A DNA stretch of 64,000 nt from Anaerolineales bacterium HSG25 (GTDB lineage Bacteria; Chloroflexota; Anaerolineae; 4572-78; J111). The notes under the pieces were generated by a model. It searched no databases. It was not told where the DNA came from and was given only the letters and a program-made list of their open reading frames with translations. Shown in pieces: positions 36,924 through 45,620 of the stretch. The first letter of the stretch is position 1; each line of letters begins with the position of its first letter. The DNA lies in NCBI GenBank assembly GCA_030377865.1, contig JAUCGA010000013.1, positions 1 to 64,000 of the forward strand. The letters run 5' to 3'. A program made the position numbers and the translations under genes.

Positions 36924-37461
36924 ATGCGGATACCTGCTTGTATCCTATGCATTTATATTATTAAAAATAGAATGGTATAATTTCTGATAGTACCGGATTT
37001 TGTGGACTAAGTTCGACAGCCATTTAAGGAGGCAGAAACAAGAATAGTGCAAAAATCGTCAGGTAAAAGGATTTGACAAATATAGCATTTTGTACCACAA
37101 TGCCCCCTTGTGTTTTGTGCAAGGGGTTAAATATGAGAGCGGTAAGACATTTTGAGCCGACCTCAAGTTTGCAAACTAGAACAATGTTTTACTGGGCATC
37201 GCTTCAAAGGGTTTAAATAGAGACTTTACAGTTTTCAATATCTCCGAAGGAGGTAAAATTAAAAAAGACACGGGAAACGCGCAAACAAATGCTAGAGTGG
37301 CTATCAATTTAAGGCGCAAAAGCCTTGAGTATCAAGGGCTGTATGTTGATTTGGAGTTTGGAATAAAGTGGGTGACACCAACCTCGTTTTTGTCATGAAG
37401 ACGGGGTTGTTATATAATGTAATGGTAATAAATTTCTATTAACTCAAATAAGGTGGAGACA
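36924..37461. other. 538-bp leader before LRR protein, no gene recognised
   Basis: No convincing gene is seen. It holds a hairpin at about 37106-37128 (CCCCTTG and CAAGGGG arms), a stem AAGGC-GCAAAA-GCCTT at 37311-37326, an overlapping CTTGA-GTA-TCAAG stem at 37324-37336, and a weak stem near 37380-37415. The purine-rich stretch with short stems could be a structured leader, but it fits no riboswitch class I can name. A TATA-like run (TTATATAATG) lies at about 37410-37420. Confidence 0.35.
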
Positions 37462-40400
37462 ATGAAAAATCAAATCGTTATAAAATTATGTACCGCAGTG
37501 ATAGCCGCACTAATTATGATGGTCAGCATGATGCTGTTACCAACCGCGACGCAGGCCCAAAGTTATGACTGTTCAACCGACCAAGATGAGCTTCCGGTCA
37601 GTGAGTGTGAGGCGTTGGTGGCCTTATATACCAGCACCAATGGCTCGAGTTGGGGTAATAACGAAAACTGGTTACAGGCTGATAAGACACCTTGTAGCTG
37701 GTATGGAGTTGCTTGTACAAATGGGCATGTGAACAGACTGATATTGGAAGATAAAAACCTAACTGGCCCGATTCCGCCGGAACTGGGCGATATGACCAGC
37801 CTGACGATGCTACATTTATACCAAAATAACCTGACCGGCCCGATTCCGTCGGAACTGGGCGGTATGACCAGCTTGACCGACCTACGAATGCAGGAAAATC
37901 AACTGACCGGAGGAATTCCATCGGATATTGACGGGATGACCAGCCTGACCACACTATTATTAAACGACAATCAACTGACCGAAGGGATTCCGGATGAATT
38001 GTATAACCTTGTTGATTTACAGTATTTATCGCTTAGAAATAATCAACTGACCGGTACGATTTCAAGCAAAATTGGACAACTCCCGAAACTGCTTGGCCTG
38101 AGTTTAAGTACGAATCAACTTGAGGGTGAACTACCAACCGAGATAACTACTCTAACCGATATACAACGTTTACAGATAAGTAGTAACAGCTTTACAGGCA
38201 CATTTCCAGCCATACAAAACCTAACCGCTTTGACTCATCTTCATTTGGATAAAAACAAGTTGAGCGGGTCGATACCGAGTACAATTGGCAATCTGACTGA
38301 ATTAACCGAACTATTACTAGATAACAATAGCTTTGGGGGGGATATTCCATCTGAAATTATGCTGTTGACAAAGATACCGGGAGATAAATTAAGTCTCGAC
38401 AACAACAAGTTTATTATCCCGACTGATGCCACGCTACGCAAATTTTTGAGTGACAACAATTTTAACTGGGAGGAAACCCAAACCACACCACCCTCGAATC
38501 TACAGGCGACCCACCAGCCTGACAACAGTGTGCAAGTTGGTTGGACGGCGATTGATTACCAAACGGATGGGGGATATTATGAGGTGGCCTACGCTCTCAG
38601 TGCGACGGGACCGTATACGATACATGGTCAGACGACCGATAAAACAGCCACCAGCTACAGCTTGACCGACCTGCCGCTTGGTGACGATTATTATGTGGTG
38701 GTGAGAAGCCATACTCCGGCCCATGGCGACCAAAAAAGTAACCTGACCAGCGATGATGGTCAAGCGGTGTCGGTCAGAATCCCGAATACGACCATCACCG
38801 GACTGACTGCCTCCAACGATGGGCCGGGAGACATCACCCAAGCCATGCTCCTCTCAGCGCAGATAACGGCTGGCTCGAATGTGACCTATACATGGCAGGT
38901 ACAGGGGCAAACCAAACTCGGGCCAACGATTAGTCATACCTTTGGCATCTCCAACAGTTATGTGATTACGGTTACGGCAAACAATCAGGACAGTCAAGCC
39001 GTCGCCAGTACGACGGTGGTGATTGATGAGCGATTCATCAATGGTTTAACAGTCAGTAACAACAGCCCAGCTTTAACGGGGACCGTCACCCTAACTGCCC
39101 AAATCAGTTCAGGTGCCGGAGTTAGCTATTTGTGGAACTTTGGCGATAGTTCGTCCCTTACTGCGACGGGAAAAGTCGTCAGCCATACCTATAATCAAGT
39201 CGGCGTTTATACGGCCACGGTGACGGCACGAAATGCCTATAGTAATGTTGTGGCAAAAACAGCGGTCAAGATCAAAGATGTCTCTATCAGCGACTTGACT
39301 GTGACCCATGATGGCCCAACGGAGATTGGTCAAGCGACTCTTTTTAGTGCCACCGTTGGGGCAGGAACGAATGTCAACTACGCATGGGATTTTGGTGACA
39401 CAACCGACACAGGAGCAAGCACCAACCATACCTACGCCAAGGTCGGCAGTTACTCGGTGGTGGTGACGGCCAGTAACTCGACCAACACGGTTAGCAAAAC
39501 GGTCATCGTGCCGGTTGAGGATGTGCCGGTTAAAGGACTGACCATGACAAATAGCGGTGCGACCATCATCGCCGAGCCGATGTTCTTTACGGTCTCGATT
39601 ACGTCGGGGACAAATGTGGGCTATCTGTGGGAGTTTGGCGATGGAGCCAGCATGACCAGTACGACCGTTTCGGTTAGCCATACTTACACGCAGATAGGCT
39701 CATACGATGTCAAGGTGATAGCTGAAAACTCGACTAACAGCATGATCGAGCAATTGACGGCTGTTGTCTCTGATCAAGCGTTGGTCGGCTTAATGGCAGA
39801 AAATGATAGTCCGACCAAACTTGGACAAACCACCATGTTGACCGCGAGTGGGACAACTGGAACGAATATTCAATATACATGGGATTTGGGTGACGGGACA
39901 ACGGCTACCGGCGCGGTGGTCAGCCACACCTATCAAAACGCGGGCAGTTACACTGCCAACGTCATGGCCAGCAACAGCGCCAATCTGATCACGACTACGA
40001 CGATGGTCACGATTGTGGGCGATCCAGTGTTGAGCATCCGCAAAATTGGCCCGACTGAGGCAAACGCAGGTCAGCATGTGACCTATACGCTGACTGTGAG
40101 TAATACCGGCACGGACAAGGCAACGGGTCTGATAATTAGCGATATTCTGCCTGATGGCGCGGTATACATTAGAGGAGCTGATACGGTTGAAAACGGTATC
40201 GCCAAGTGGAATATCTCCATGTTAGCCAAAGGTGCGACAGAGACGGTGTTTATGGTAGTTACGGCAACCCAGAGTATCACCAATCAGGATTATGGGGTAA
40301 TCGCGGGTGACTATCAAGCCAGCGGTACGGAGAAAGTGTTCACGAAGATTGACCCGACTGTCACCAAAACGGTGATTGATTTGGCAGATGGTGGAACAGC

Positions 40401-40821
40401 GGAAGCCACGGATGGCACCGTGCAATTGACCCTCCCGCCGCAAGTCCATGACAAAGAACTAACCATCATCCTGACCACCGCCCACACCACCAGTCACCCG
40501 ATTAGCGGATATAACTTTGGCGAGCGAGCGTTTGAGGTGACGGCCCATGACGGATCCCAAGATGTGACTCAGTTTGACAAGGTAATTAGCCTAACCATCG
40601 AGTATAATCCGGCTGACCTTGGCGACATCGACCCAAGCACCCTCGCGCCTTACGTGTGGCGAGATGACTCCGGCTGGCAAGCTCTGTGTGAAGAGGCGGA
40701 GACGACCTGCGAACATGACCAGAGCAACAACCGATTCATCATCGGTCTCAAACATCTGAGCGAGTTTATCCTGCTGGCTCCGGAAGGAACGCAGGTCTAT
40801 CTGCCGGTGGTGGTGCGGTAG
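37462..40821 (+). CDS. Secreted LRR, FN3 and PKD surface protein
   Basis: A 1119-residue exported protein. The signal peptide ends near residue 33. A disulfide-bearing cap (CEALVALYTSTNG, CSWYGVAC) leads into LRRs with the LTGPIPxELG pattern, about ten repeats to residue 310. This resembles the plant-type LRR class. An FN3-like segment starts near 345 (PPSNLQATHQPDNSVQVGW). Six PKD-like domains follow (about 440-855), then a DUF11-like block (HVTYTLTVSNTGTDKATGL) and a C-terminal beta-rich region. The end is VYLPVVVR. The start ATG at 37462 lies after AAGGTGGAG; the GTG at 37453 would lie inside this Shine-Dalgarno. The role is probably adhesion or cell-cell contact. Confidence 0.85.
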   Translation: MKNQIVIKLCTAVIAALIMMVSMMLLPTATQAQSYDCSTDQDELPVSECEALVALYTSTNGSSWGNNENWLQADKTPCSWYGVACTNGHVNRLILEDKNLTGPIPPELGDMTSLTMLHLYQNNLTGPIPSELGGMTSLTDLRMQENQLTGGIPSDIDGMTSLTTLLLNDNQLTEGIPDELYNLVDLQYLSLRNNQLTGTISSKIGQLPKLLGLSLSTNQLEGELPTEITTLTDIQRLQISSNSFTGTFPAIQNLTALTHLHLDKNKLSGSIPSTIGNLTELTELLLDNNSFGGDIPSEIMLLTKIPGDKLSLDNNKFIIPTDATLRKFLSDNNFNWEETQTTPPSNLQATHQPDNSVQVGWTAIDYQTDGGYYEVAYALSATGPYTIHGQTTDKTATSYSLTDLPLGDDYYVVVRSHTPAHGDQKSNLTSDDGQAVSVRIPNTTITGLTASNDGPGDITQAMLLSAQITAGSNVTYTWQVQGQTKLGPTISHTFGISNSYVITVTANNQDSQAVASTTVVIDERFINGLTVSNNSPALTGTVTLTAQISSGAGVSYLWNFGDSSSLTATGKVVSHTYNQVGVYTATVTARNAYSNVVAKTAVKIKDVSISDLTVTHDGPTEIGQATLFSATVGAGTNVNYAWDFGDTTDTGASTNHTYAKVGSYSVVVTASNSTNTVSKTVIVPVEDVPVKGLTMTNSGATIIAEPMFFTVSITSGTNVGYLWEFGDGASMTSTTVSVSHTYTQIGSYDVKVIAENSTNSMIEQLTAVVSDQALVGLMAENDSPTKLGQTTMLTASGTTGTNIQYTWDLGDGTTATGAVVSHTYQNAGSYTANVMASNSANLITTTTMVTIVGDPVLSIRKIGPTEANAGQHVTYTLTVSNTGTDKATGLIISDILPDGAVYIRGADTVENGIAKWNISMLAKGATETVFMVVTATQSITNQDYGVIAGDYQASGTEKVFTKIDPTVTKTVIDLADGGTAEATDGTVQLTLPPQVHDKELTIILTTAHTTSHPISGYNFGERAFEVTAHDGSQDVTQFDKVISLTIEYNPADLGDIDPSTLAPYVWRDDSGWQALCEEAETTCEHDQSNNRFIIGLKHLSEFILLAPEGTQVYLPVVVR

Positions 40822-40858
40822 AATATCAATCAGCTAATAATTTTATGGAGCAACCATT

Positions 40859-41881
40859 ATGTCATATTCCCTCATTCGTCCCTTACTATTTAAACTTTCT
40901 GCTGAACGTGCCCATCATGTCACCCTAAGCCTGCTACGATATGTTGAACCGGCTCTGCCTTTATTACGGCTAAAACAGGTGCAAATCCCCCGCGAGGTGA
41001 TGGGTTTACAGTTTCCAAACATGGTGGGGTTAGCCGCCGGATTGGATAAGAACGGTGACTGTATCGACGCGTTTGGTCGGATGGGATTCGGTTTTTTGGA
41101 GGTTGGAACCGTCACCCCACGTCCCCAACCGGGCAACCCGCAACCCCGTCTGTTTCGTTTGCCCGAAAAACAGGCGATTATAAATCGTATGGGGTTTAAT
41201 AACAAGGGGGTTGATTATCTCGTTGACCGTCTGAAATCGACTCGCTACAAAGGCATTATCGGAGTCAACATCGGCAAAAATTTTGACACCCCACTCGAAA
41301 ATGCCCTAACCGATTACCTGATTTGTATGGAGAAGGTGTACGCTTATGCTTCCTTTATTACGGTCAATATTTCCTCACCCAACACCAAGGGATTGCGCGA
41401 CCTACAAGAGGCCGAGGGGCTGACTCGCTTGCTGAATCGGCTCAAGTTTGCTCAGGGCAAGCTGACTCGAATCCATCACAAAGCCGTACCACTCGTGGTT
41501 AAAATTGCACCCGATTTAGATGAAGCTCAACTCATCGACATGGCTAAGGTGTTTAATCAACAACAGGTTGAGGGGGTTATCGCGACCAACACGACGATTG
41601 CCCGCGATCAAGTTAGCCATTTGCGGCATGGCAACGAAACTGGTGGTCTCAGTGGTGCACCCTTAACCCAACATTCAACCGAAATTCTCACTCAGTTGCG
41701 GGAACATTTAGACCCAAATATTCCTATTATTGGGGTGGGGGGGATTATGACTCCCGCGGATGCACAGGCAAAAATAAGTGCTGGAGCGGAGTTAGTTCAG
41801 TTGTACAGCGGTTTTGTTTATAGCGGGCCACCACTCATCGGCCAAGTGGCGCAGGCGGTGGGGAGCATGAAGAAGGGGTAG
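40859..41881 (+). CDS. pyrD: Quinone-dependent dihydroorotate dehydrogenase
   Basis: A 340-residue class 2 dihydroorotate dehydrogenase, the fourth enzyme of UMP synthesis, passing electrons to membrane quinone. The N-terminal helix segment (LIRPLLFKLSAERAHHVTLS) is the membrane-binding part of class 2. FMN and substrate motifs are GLAAGLDKNGDCIDAFGRMG, then GTVTPRPQPGNPQPRLFRLP, INRMGFNNKG and VNISSPNTKGLRDLQ with the catalytic Ser. The late IGVGGIMTPADAQAKISAGA binds FMN phosphate. Its neighbours are unrelated, so it stands alone. The ATG follows an AT-rich gap after the LRR gene. Confidence 0.96.
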   Translation: MSYSLIRPLLFKLSAERAHHVTLSLLRYVEPALPLLRLKQVQIPREVMGLQFPNMVGLAAGLDKNGDCIDAFGRMGFGFLEVGTVTPRPQPGNPQPRLFRLPEKQAIINRMGFNNKGVDYLVDRLKSTRYKGIIGVNIGKNFDTPLENALTDYLICMEKVYAYASFITVNISSPNTKGLRDLQEAEGLTRLLNRLKFAQGKLTRIHHKAVPLVVKIAPDLDEAQLIDMAKVFNQQQVEGVIATNTTIARDQVSHLRHGNETGGLSGAPLTQHSTEILTQLREHLDPNIPIIGVGGIMTPADAQAKISAGAELVQLYSGFVYSGPPLIGQVAQAVGSMKKG

Positions 41882-41919
41882 CTTGTGGTAAAAAAAGGCG
41901 ACTTTTTGGCAGGTTCTTA

Positions 41920-41967
41920 TTACCCGATAGACTGGTTTAGTCTTTCCTAAACCAGTCTATCGGGTAA
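41920..41967. terminator. Perfect 21-bp inverted repeat after pyrD
   Basis: Perfect 21-bp arms (41920-41940 and 41947-41967, core CGATAGACTGGTTTAG) with the loop TCTTTC. It starts 38 nt past pyrD. There is no clear T-run after it, so it may be a terminator that relies on stem strength or an mRNA-end stabiliser, or a small repeat. Confidence 0.55.
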
Positions 41968-42045
41968 CAAGTCTCAAGGATAGTGGAAAAAGGAGCGTAT
42001 AATAGGGGTATTTCATCCTAATTGCTTTATGGAGGTTGACGCGAT

Positions 42046-43590
42046 ATGCAACCCGAAACAAATATAATCTTGAAAAATTATCGTCTCGACAATGAGATTG
42101 GTCGTGATGAACTAACAACGATTTATCGAGGGTATGATTTAGCTGATAATGGACAAGTTGCGGTTAAAATTGTTGCCCCACAATTTACCTTTGACCAGCA
42201 GTTTATTGAACAGTTTAAGCAGAATGTAGAAACTATTAGTCATCTGACCCATGCTAACATTATTCAAGTTTATGGCGTTTGGCATGAGGATGATAAACTC
42301 TACACTGTTCAGGAGTTGGCTCAGGGGCATTTGTTGAGTGATCTGCTAAAACGTGAGGGTGCGTTACCACCCAAGCGCATGGTCAAAATAGTTCGACAGA
42401 TTGGTATTGCCCTCGATTACGCCCATCAACAAGATATTATTCATGGTGATTTGTCAGTTGACTGTATTTATGTGGCTCTAAATGATCAAGTGATGGTTGC
42501 CAACTTTGGGCAAACTCAAGCTATGACCGGAACCGGCTTAGTTAAACAGGGGTATCCGATTGGTACGCCTGAGACTCTCGCTCCTGAAATTGTACATGGG
42601 CAGGGGCCAAGTCGGCATGCTGATTTATACGCGTTGGGGATTTTGTGTTATCAGATGTTAACCACCAAGCCTCCATTTACTGGTACCTTGGTGACGATGA
42701 TTCATGGGCATGGGTACGAAACACCGCGCCCGTTGCATCTGTTAAACCCTAGTATTTCAGTCAATATTAGTCGAACTATTGAGCAGATGTTAGCCAAACG
42801 AATTGAGACTCGTTATAAATCGGGAGCCGAGTTTACTCGAGCCTTATCAAACGCTATCGACAGTACCGTACCTCACTACTCCGCGCCGGTATCAGTAAAA
42901 AAATCGCCTACTGTGACTGATCCGGTTAAAGTTCCCTCACCATACCGAAAACAGTTGTGGTTTGCCGGTGCAATTATGGCCGTTGTGCTGAGTTTTGTCT
43001 TCTCCTCTAGTTTGGGTGCGGTGTCGATATGGCAAATCGCGCAGAGTGCAAATCCAGTCGCCGCATCATGGCAACAACCAGCCAACGCAACAGCCGTACC
43101 CGCGGCTATAAAAGCCACACCCACCCATAAGCCAACCTTTACCCCCACCACTACACCAACGCCGCTCATCATCAAAGCAGAACCATCACCGTTACCTACC
43201 GAACCCTCTACCGTGGTCAATATCCCTACACCGGGGAATCCGACACTGGTTAATGATAGCCCTTTTACCAATTTGCAACTGGCTCAAAGTATTAGTCGTG
43301 ACGATGAACCGGAACAGGTCGGCACCTTCTTTACACCGGAAGGTCGGCCAATATATCTGTTTTTTGATTATCGAGACATCGCCCCCGGCACCTCTTGGAG
43401 CCACCGCTGGACATGGGCAGATTCGGAATTGGCAACCTATCAAGCGATATGGCCGGATAACTACGGGCGTGATGGCATGGCTTGGGTCTTTTATCATCCA
43501 CCGGAGGGATATAGTAGTGGGCCATACAGTGTGAATCTTATTATTGAAGGACGTGTTGTCTCGACTGCTACATTTGTGGTTGAGCCTTAA
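42046..43590 (+). CDS. Membrane Ser/Thr pseudokinase with ectodomain
   Basis: A 514-residue protein with a eukaryotic-type kinase fold (residues 11-265), a TM helix (about 304-326) and an extracellular tail. The ATP lysine is kept (VAVKIV, K41). The catalytic loop reads HGDLSVDCIYV, so the Asn that binds metal is replaced by Cys. The DFG motif reads NFG, so the metal-binding Asp is lost. The Asp of the loop (D135) remains. This predicts a pseudokinase or a weak kinase. After the TM is a Thr/Pro linker and a domain at about 400-514 (FTNLQLAQSISRDDEPEQVG), unassigned. The second pseudokinase here is at 56780. It is likely a signalling scaffold. Confidence 0.8.
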   Translation: MQPETNIILKNYRLDNEIGRDELTTIYRGYDLADNGQVAVKIVAPQFTFDQQFIEQFKQNVETISHLTHANIIQVYGVWHEDDKLYTVQELAQGHLLSDLLKREGALPPKRMVKIVRQIGIALDYAHQQDIIHGDLSVDCIYVALNDQVMVANFGQTQAMTGTGLVKQGYPIGTPETLAPEIVHGQGPSRHADLYALGILCYQMLTTKPPFTGTLVTMIHGHGYETPRPLHLLNPSISVNISRTIEQMLAKRIETRYKSGAEFTRALSNAIDSTVPHYSAPVSVKKSPTVTDPVKVPSPYRKQLWFAGAIMAVVLSFVFSSSLGAVSIWQIAQSANPVAASWQQPANATAVPAAIKATPTHKPTFTPTTTPTPLIIKAEPSPLPTEPSTVVNIPTPGNPTLVNDSPFTNLQLAQSISRDDEPEQVGTFFTPEGRPIYLFFDYRDIAPGTSWSHRWTWADSELATYQAIWPDNYGRDGMAWVFYHPPEGYSSGPYSVNLIIEGRVVSTATFVVEP

Positions 43591-43710
43591 ACGTATAATT
43601 ATGAATTGACACGATATTCTACATGGTTTCGGGCAAAAAATCCTCGCAAACGCTACTCAGGACGGCATGATAAATTCGCACTTAAACTCAAATTAGTTTG
43701 AAACCGTCAC

Positions 43711-43798
43711 TTCCACATGCCATGCCCGAATGTCGTTATCGGGCATCCACCTTGCCTGTAGAAAATGGATTCCCGCCAAAAGCGTGCGGGAATGACAT
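43711..43798 (+). repeat. Interspersed repeat, family E, copy 1
   Basis: Two adjacent hairpins: ATGCCCGA with TCGGGCAT, and ATTCCCGC with GCGGGAAT, separated by a short spacer. The same arrangement recurs at 60805-60877. It resembles the common GTCATTCCCGC repeats of many bacteria. The rest of 43591-43865 holds nothing else that I recognise. Confidence 0.75.
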
Positions 43799-43865
43799 GT
43801 TAAAAAGTTCTGTTCTCATTCTAATCGCAGTATAAGCTGAAATACGCTCCATTCGATTTTGCCTC

Positions 43866-43894
43866 TTGACAAAAACTAATGTTATTAGTATAAT
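43866..43894 (+). promoter_or_regulatory. Consensus sigma-70 promoter with embedded TetR-type operator
   Basis: A perfect -35 TTGACA (43866-43871) and perfect -10 TATAAT (43889-43894) are separated by exactly 17 bp. A perfect palindrome ACTAAT-GTT-ATTAGT (43875-43889) fills the spacer, overlapping the -10 by one base, so a bound repressor would block polymerase. The TetR gene of the same operon is the obvious candidate. Confidence 0.8.
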
Positions 43895-43955
43895 AACTAA
43901 CGCAAGTAGCTGATGTGATGTTAAGTGTTTCGCATCAGCAAAAATTTTAACTTAA

Positions 43956-43972
43956 AACTAATGCCGTTAGTT
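43956..43972 (+). promoter_or_regulatory. Second operator-like palindrome in the leader
   Basis: AACTAATGCCGTTAGTT is a near-perfect 17-bp palindrome with the same ACTAAT/TTAGT half-sites as the operator in the promoter. It lies 28 bp before the ATG at 44000, within the transcribed leader. A further half-site AACTAA occurs at 43895-43900. Confidence 0.65.
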
Positions 43973-43999
43973 AAATAACTAATCAAGATAAGGAGATTT

Positions 44000-44806
44000 A
44001 TGATGACAACCAAACAACTACAAGTAGCAGACGGTGTTTTAGCCTATGATGATAATGAGCAAGCTGGTGAATTGATTGTTTTAGTGCCGGGTATGGGAGA
44101 TTTACGAAGTGAATATCGCTTTATAGTTCCAGTTTTGAATGAGGCGGGGTATCGGGTAGTTACAGTTGATTTACGGGGGCATGGCGAATCAAGTGCCAAC
44201 TGGCCGGAGTACTCGATTCGGGCGGTTGGACAAGATATTTTGGCCTTGATTGAACATTTGGATGCAGGGCCAGCAACGGTGGTCGGAACCTCATTTTCGC
44301 CGGGGTCAATGGTGTGGGCCGCGGTCGAAAAACCAGAACTGATTAGCAAACTGGTCTTAATCTGTCCGTTCGTCCGTGATCCGAAAATAAATCCGGCCAT
44401 GAAACTACTGGTCAACGTGATGATGAGCGGCCCGTGGAAAGTGTGGGCTTGGGGCATGTTCTATAAATCACTATATCCTACCCAAACACCTCCCGATTTT
44501 GCGGATTATCAAGCCAAATTGAAAGCTAACTTATCCGAGCCGGGGCGATACGAAGCGGTTAAAGGATTGGGGCAGGTTTCAAAGGCCGATGCAGAGGCGC
44601 GGTTAACACGAGTCACGCAACCGAGTTTGGTGATTATGGGCGACAAAGATCCTGACTTTAGTCCTCCCGAAGCGGAGGCCAAGTTTGCGGCTGAAAAATT
44701 GGGTGGTCGTTACGAGATGATTGCCGGAGCCGGACATTATCCTCAAGCTGAAATGCCGGATAAGGTCATTCCGATTTTGCTAAAATTTTTGCGGGAGGGG
44801 AAATAG
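44000..44806 (+). CDS. Alpha/beta hydrolase
   Basis: A 268-residue alpha/beta hydrolase. The nucleophile elbow reads VVGTSFSPGSMVWA, a G-x-S-x-S form of GxSxG with Ser near residue 97. The oxyanion and Asp/His parts are VDLRGHGES, then VIMGDKDPDFSP (Asp) and AGAGHYPQAEMP (His). The substrate is unknown; family members include esterases, haloperoxidases and lactonases. AAGGAG lies 4 to 7 nt before the two ATGs at 44000 and 44003. It is the first gene of a two-gene operon with its TetR regulator immediately after it, so an inducing ligand may also be the substrate. Confidence 0.85.
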   Translation: MMTTKQLQVADGVLAYDDNEQAGELIVLVPGMGDLRSEYRFIVPVLNEAGYRVVTVDLRGHGESSANWPEYSIRAVGQDILALIEHLDAGPATVVGTSFSPGSMVWAAVEKPELISKLVLICPFVRDPKINPAMKLLVNVMMSGPWKVWAWGMFYKSLYPTQTPPDFADYQAKLKANLSEPGRYEAVKGLGQVSKADAEARLTRVTQPSLVIMGDKDPDFSPPEAEAKFAAEKLGGRYEMIAGAGHYPQAEMPDKVIPILLKFLREGK

Positions 44807-45394
44807 ATGGCGCGTGCGGGATTAAATCGACAGCTTATTATAGAAATGGCGGTACGGTTGGTTGACGAACATGGTATGGAAAATTTGTCGTTGGCTTTAT
44901 TAGCGAAGGCGTTAAAAGTACGCTCACCTTCATTATATAACCATATTGATGGACTAGATGGGGTTAAAGAGGGATTATTATTATATTGGTTAGATGTATT
45001 GGGGCGAGAGCTTCAACATGCGGTCATGGGACGAGCAGGCTCAGAGGCATTGGTGGCCGTGGCGCATGCCTATCGAAACACAGCAAAACGGCATCCTAGT
45101 CTGTACCCGTTAAGTGTTGGCTCGGTTGAGGGTGCGAGTCCCGCGATAAAACAGGCAGGGCAGGCCGTACTTGAGGTGATCTTGGCGGTATTACGAGGGT
45201 ATCATCTAACTGATGAAGCGGCATTGCATGGGGCGCGGTGTTTGCGGAGTACGTTACATGGTTTTGTGTCGCTCGAAACCGGTGGTGGCTTTGGAATTCC
45301 GCTTGATGTGGACGAGAGTTTTGAGCAGTTGATTTTTGTAATAGATCAGGGGTTGGCTAATTTTGACCTAAAGCCAAATAAAAATCACGGGTAA
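44807..45394 (+). CDS. TetR family regulator with TetR_C_33-like (WHG) domain
   Basis: A 195-residue TetR/AcrR repressor. The N-terminal HTH is clear: LIIEMAVRLVDEHGMENLSL, then LALLAKALKVRSPSLYNHI, which gives the recognition helix. The C-terminal ligand domain has HAYRNTAKRHPSLYPLSV and CLRSTLHGFVSLETGGGFG, which resemble the WHG/TetR_C_33 class. The ATG follows the hydrolase stop directly with no gap. Two ACTAAT palindromes upstream of the operon are its likely targets, giving autoregulation. The stop codon overlaps a hairpin. Confidence 0.87.
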   Translation: MARAGLNRQLIIEMAVRLVDEHGMENLSLALLAKALKVRSPSLYNHIDGLDGVKEGLLLYWLDVLGRELQHAVMGRAGSEALVAVAHAYRNTAKRHPSLYPLSVGSVEGASPAIKQAGQAVLEVILAVLRGYHLTDEAALHGARCLRSTLHGFVSLETGGGFGIPLDVDESFEQLIFVIDQGLANFDLKPNKNHG

Positions 45395-45416
45395 AAATAA
45401 GGATTTTACCCGTGAT
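45384..45416 (-). terminator. Bidirectional hairpin between TetR gene and two-component genes
   Basis: Perfect 13-bp arms (ATCACGGGTAAAA and TTTTACCCGTGAT, loop of 7). On the minus strand it is followed by TTTTTATTT, fitting termination of the leftward two-component operon. The TetR stop codon at 45392-45394 lies within its left arm, so the plus transcript ends there too. Confidence 0.65.
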
Positions 45417-45444
45417 AAAAGACAATTATGTACAAAAGTTGATG

Positions 45445-45599
45445 GTGTTGTTATCTTGACTGATGACGCATCGGAATCAATCCCGATGCTAAAAACTAAA
45501 GCAGGCTGAAGCCAGCTATTTAGGCCGCTTTTAGCGGTCTTTAACTTTTAGCCTTGTGGCTTTAGCCCAAGGCTATCAGTCAACAGGTCAACATTACCC
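45445..45599. mobile_element. 155-bp insertion with 11-bp direct repeats, family F
   Basis: The exact 11-bp repeat AAAAGTTGATG flanks it on both sides (45434-45444 and 45600-45610). Ends are loosely inverted, both with TTGACTGAT read inward. The interior has smaller palindromes (ATCGGAATCAATCCCGAT; TTTAGGCCGCTTTTAGCGG). A piece with the same GTTGACTGAT terminus lies at 48766-48790. Confidence 0.75.
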
Positions 45600-45620
45600 A
45601 AAAGTTGATGATATGATGAA

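Noticed and set aside
37453-37461. GTG start for the LRR protein
   Set aside because: The GTG is part of the AAGGTGGAG Shine-Dalgarno for the ATG at 37462.
36924-37461. Cyclic-di-GMP (GEMM) riboswitch in the leader
   Set aside because: Some GCAAA-type words appear, but the conserved GGCAAACC and ACGCAAAGC arrangement is not there.
41920-41967. Mobile element at the 21-bp inverted repeat after pyrD
   Set aside because: No direct repeat flanks it and no second copy is in the window; a hairpin terminator fits better.
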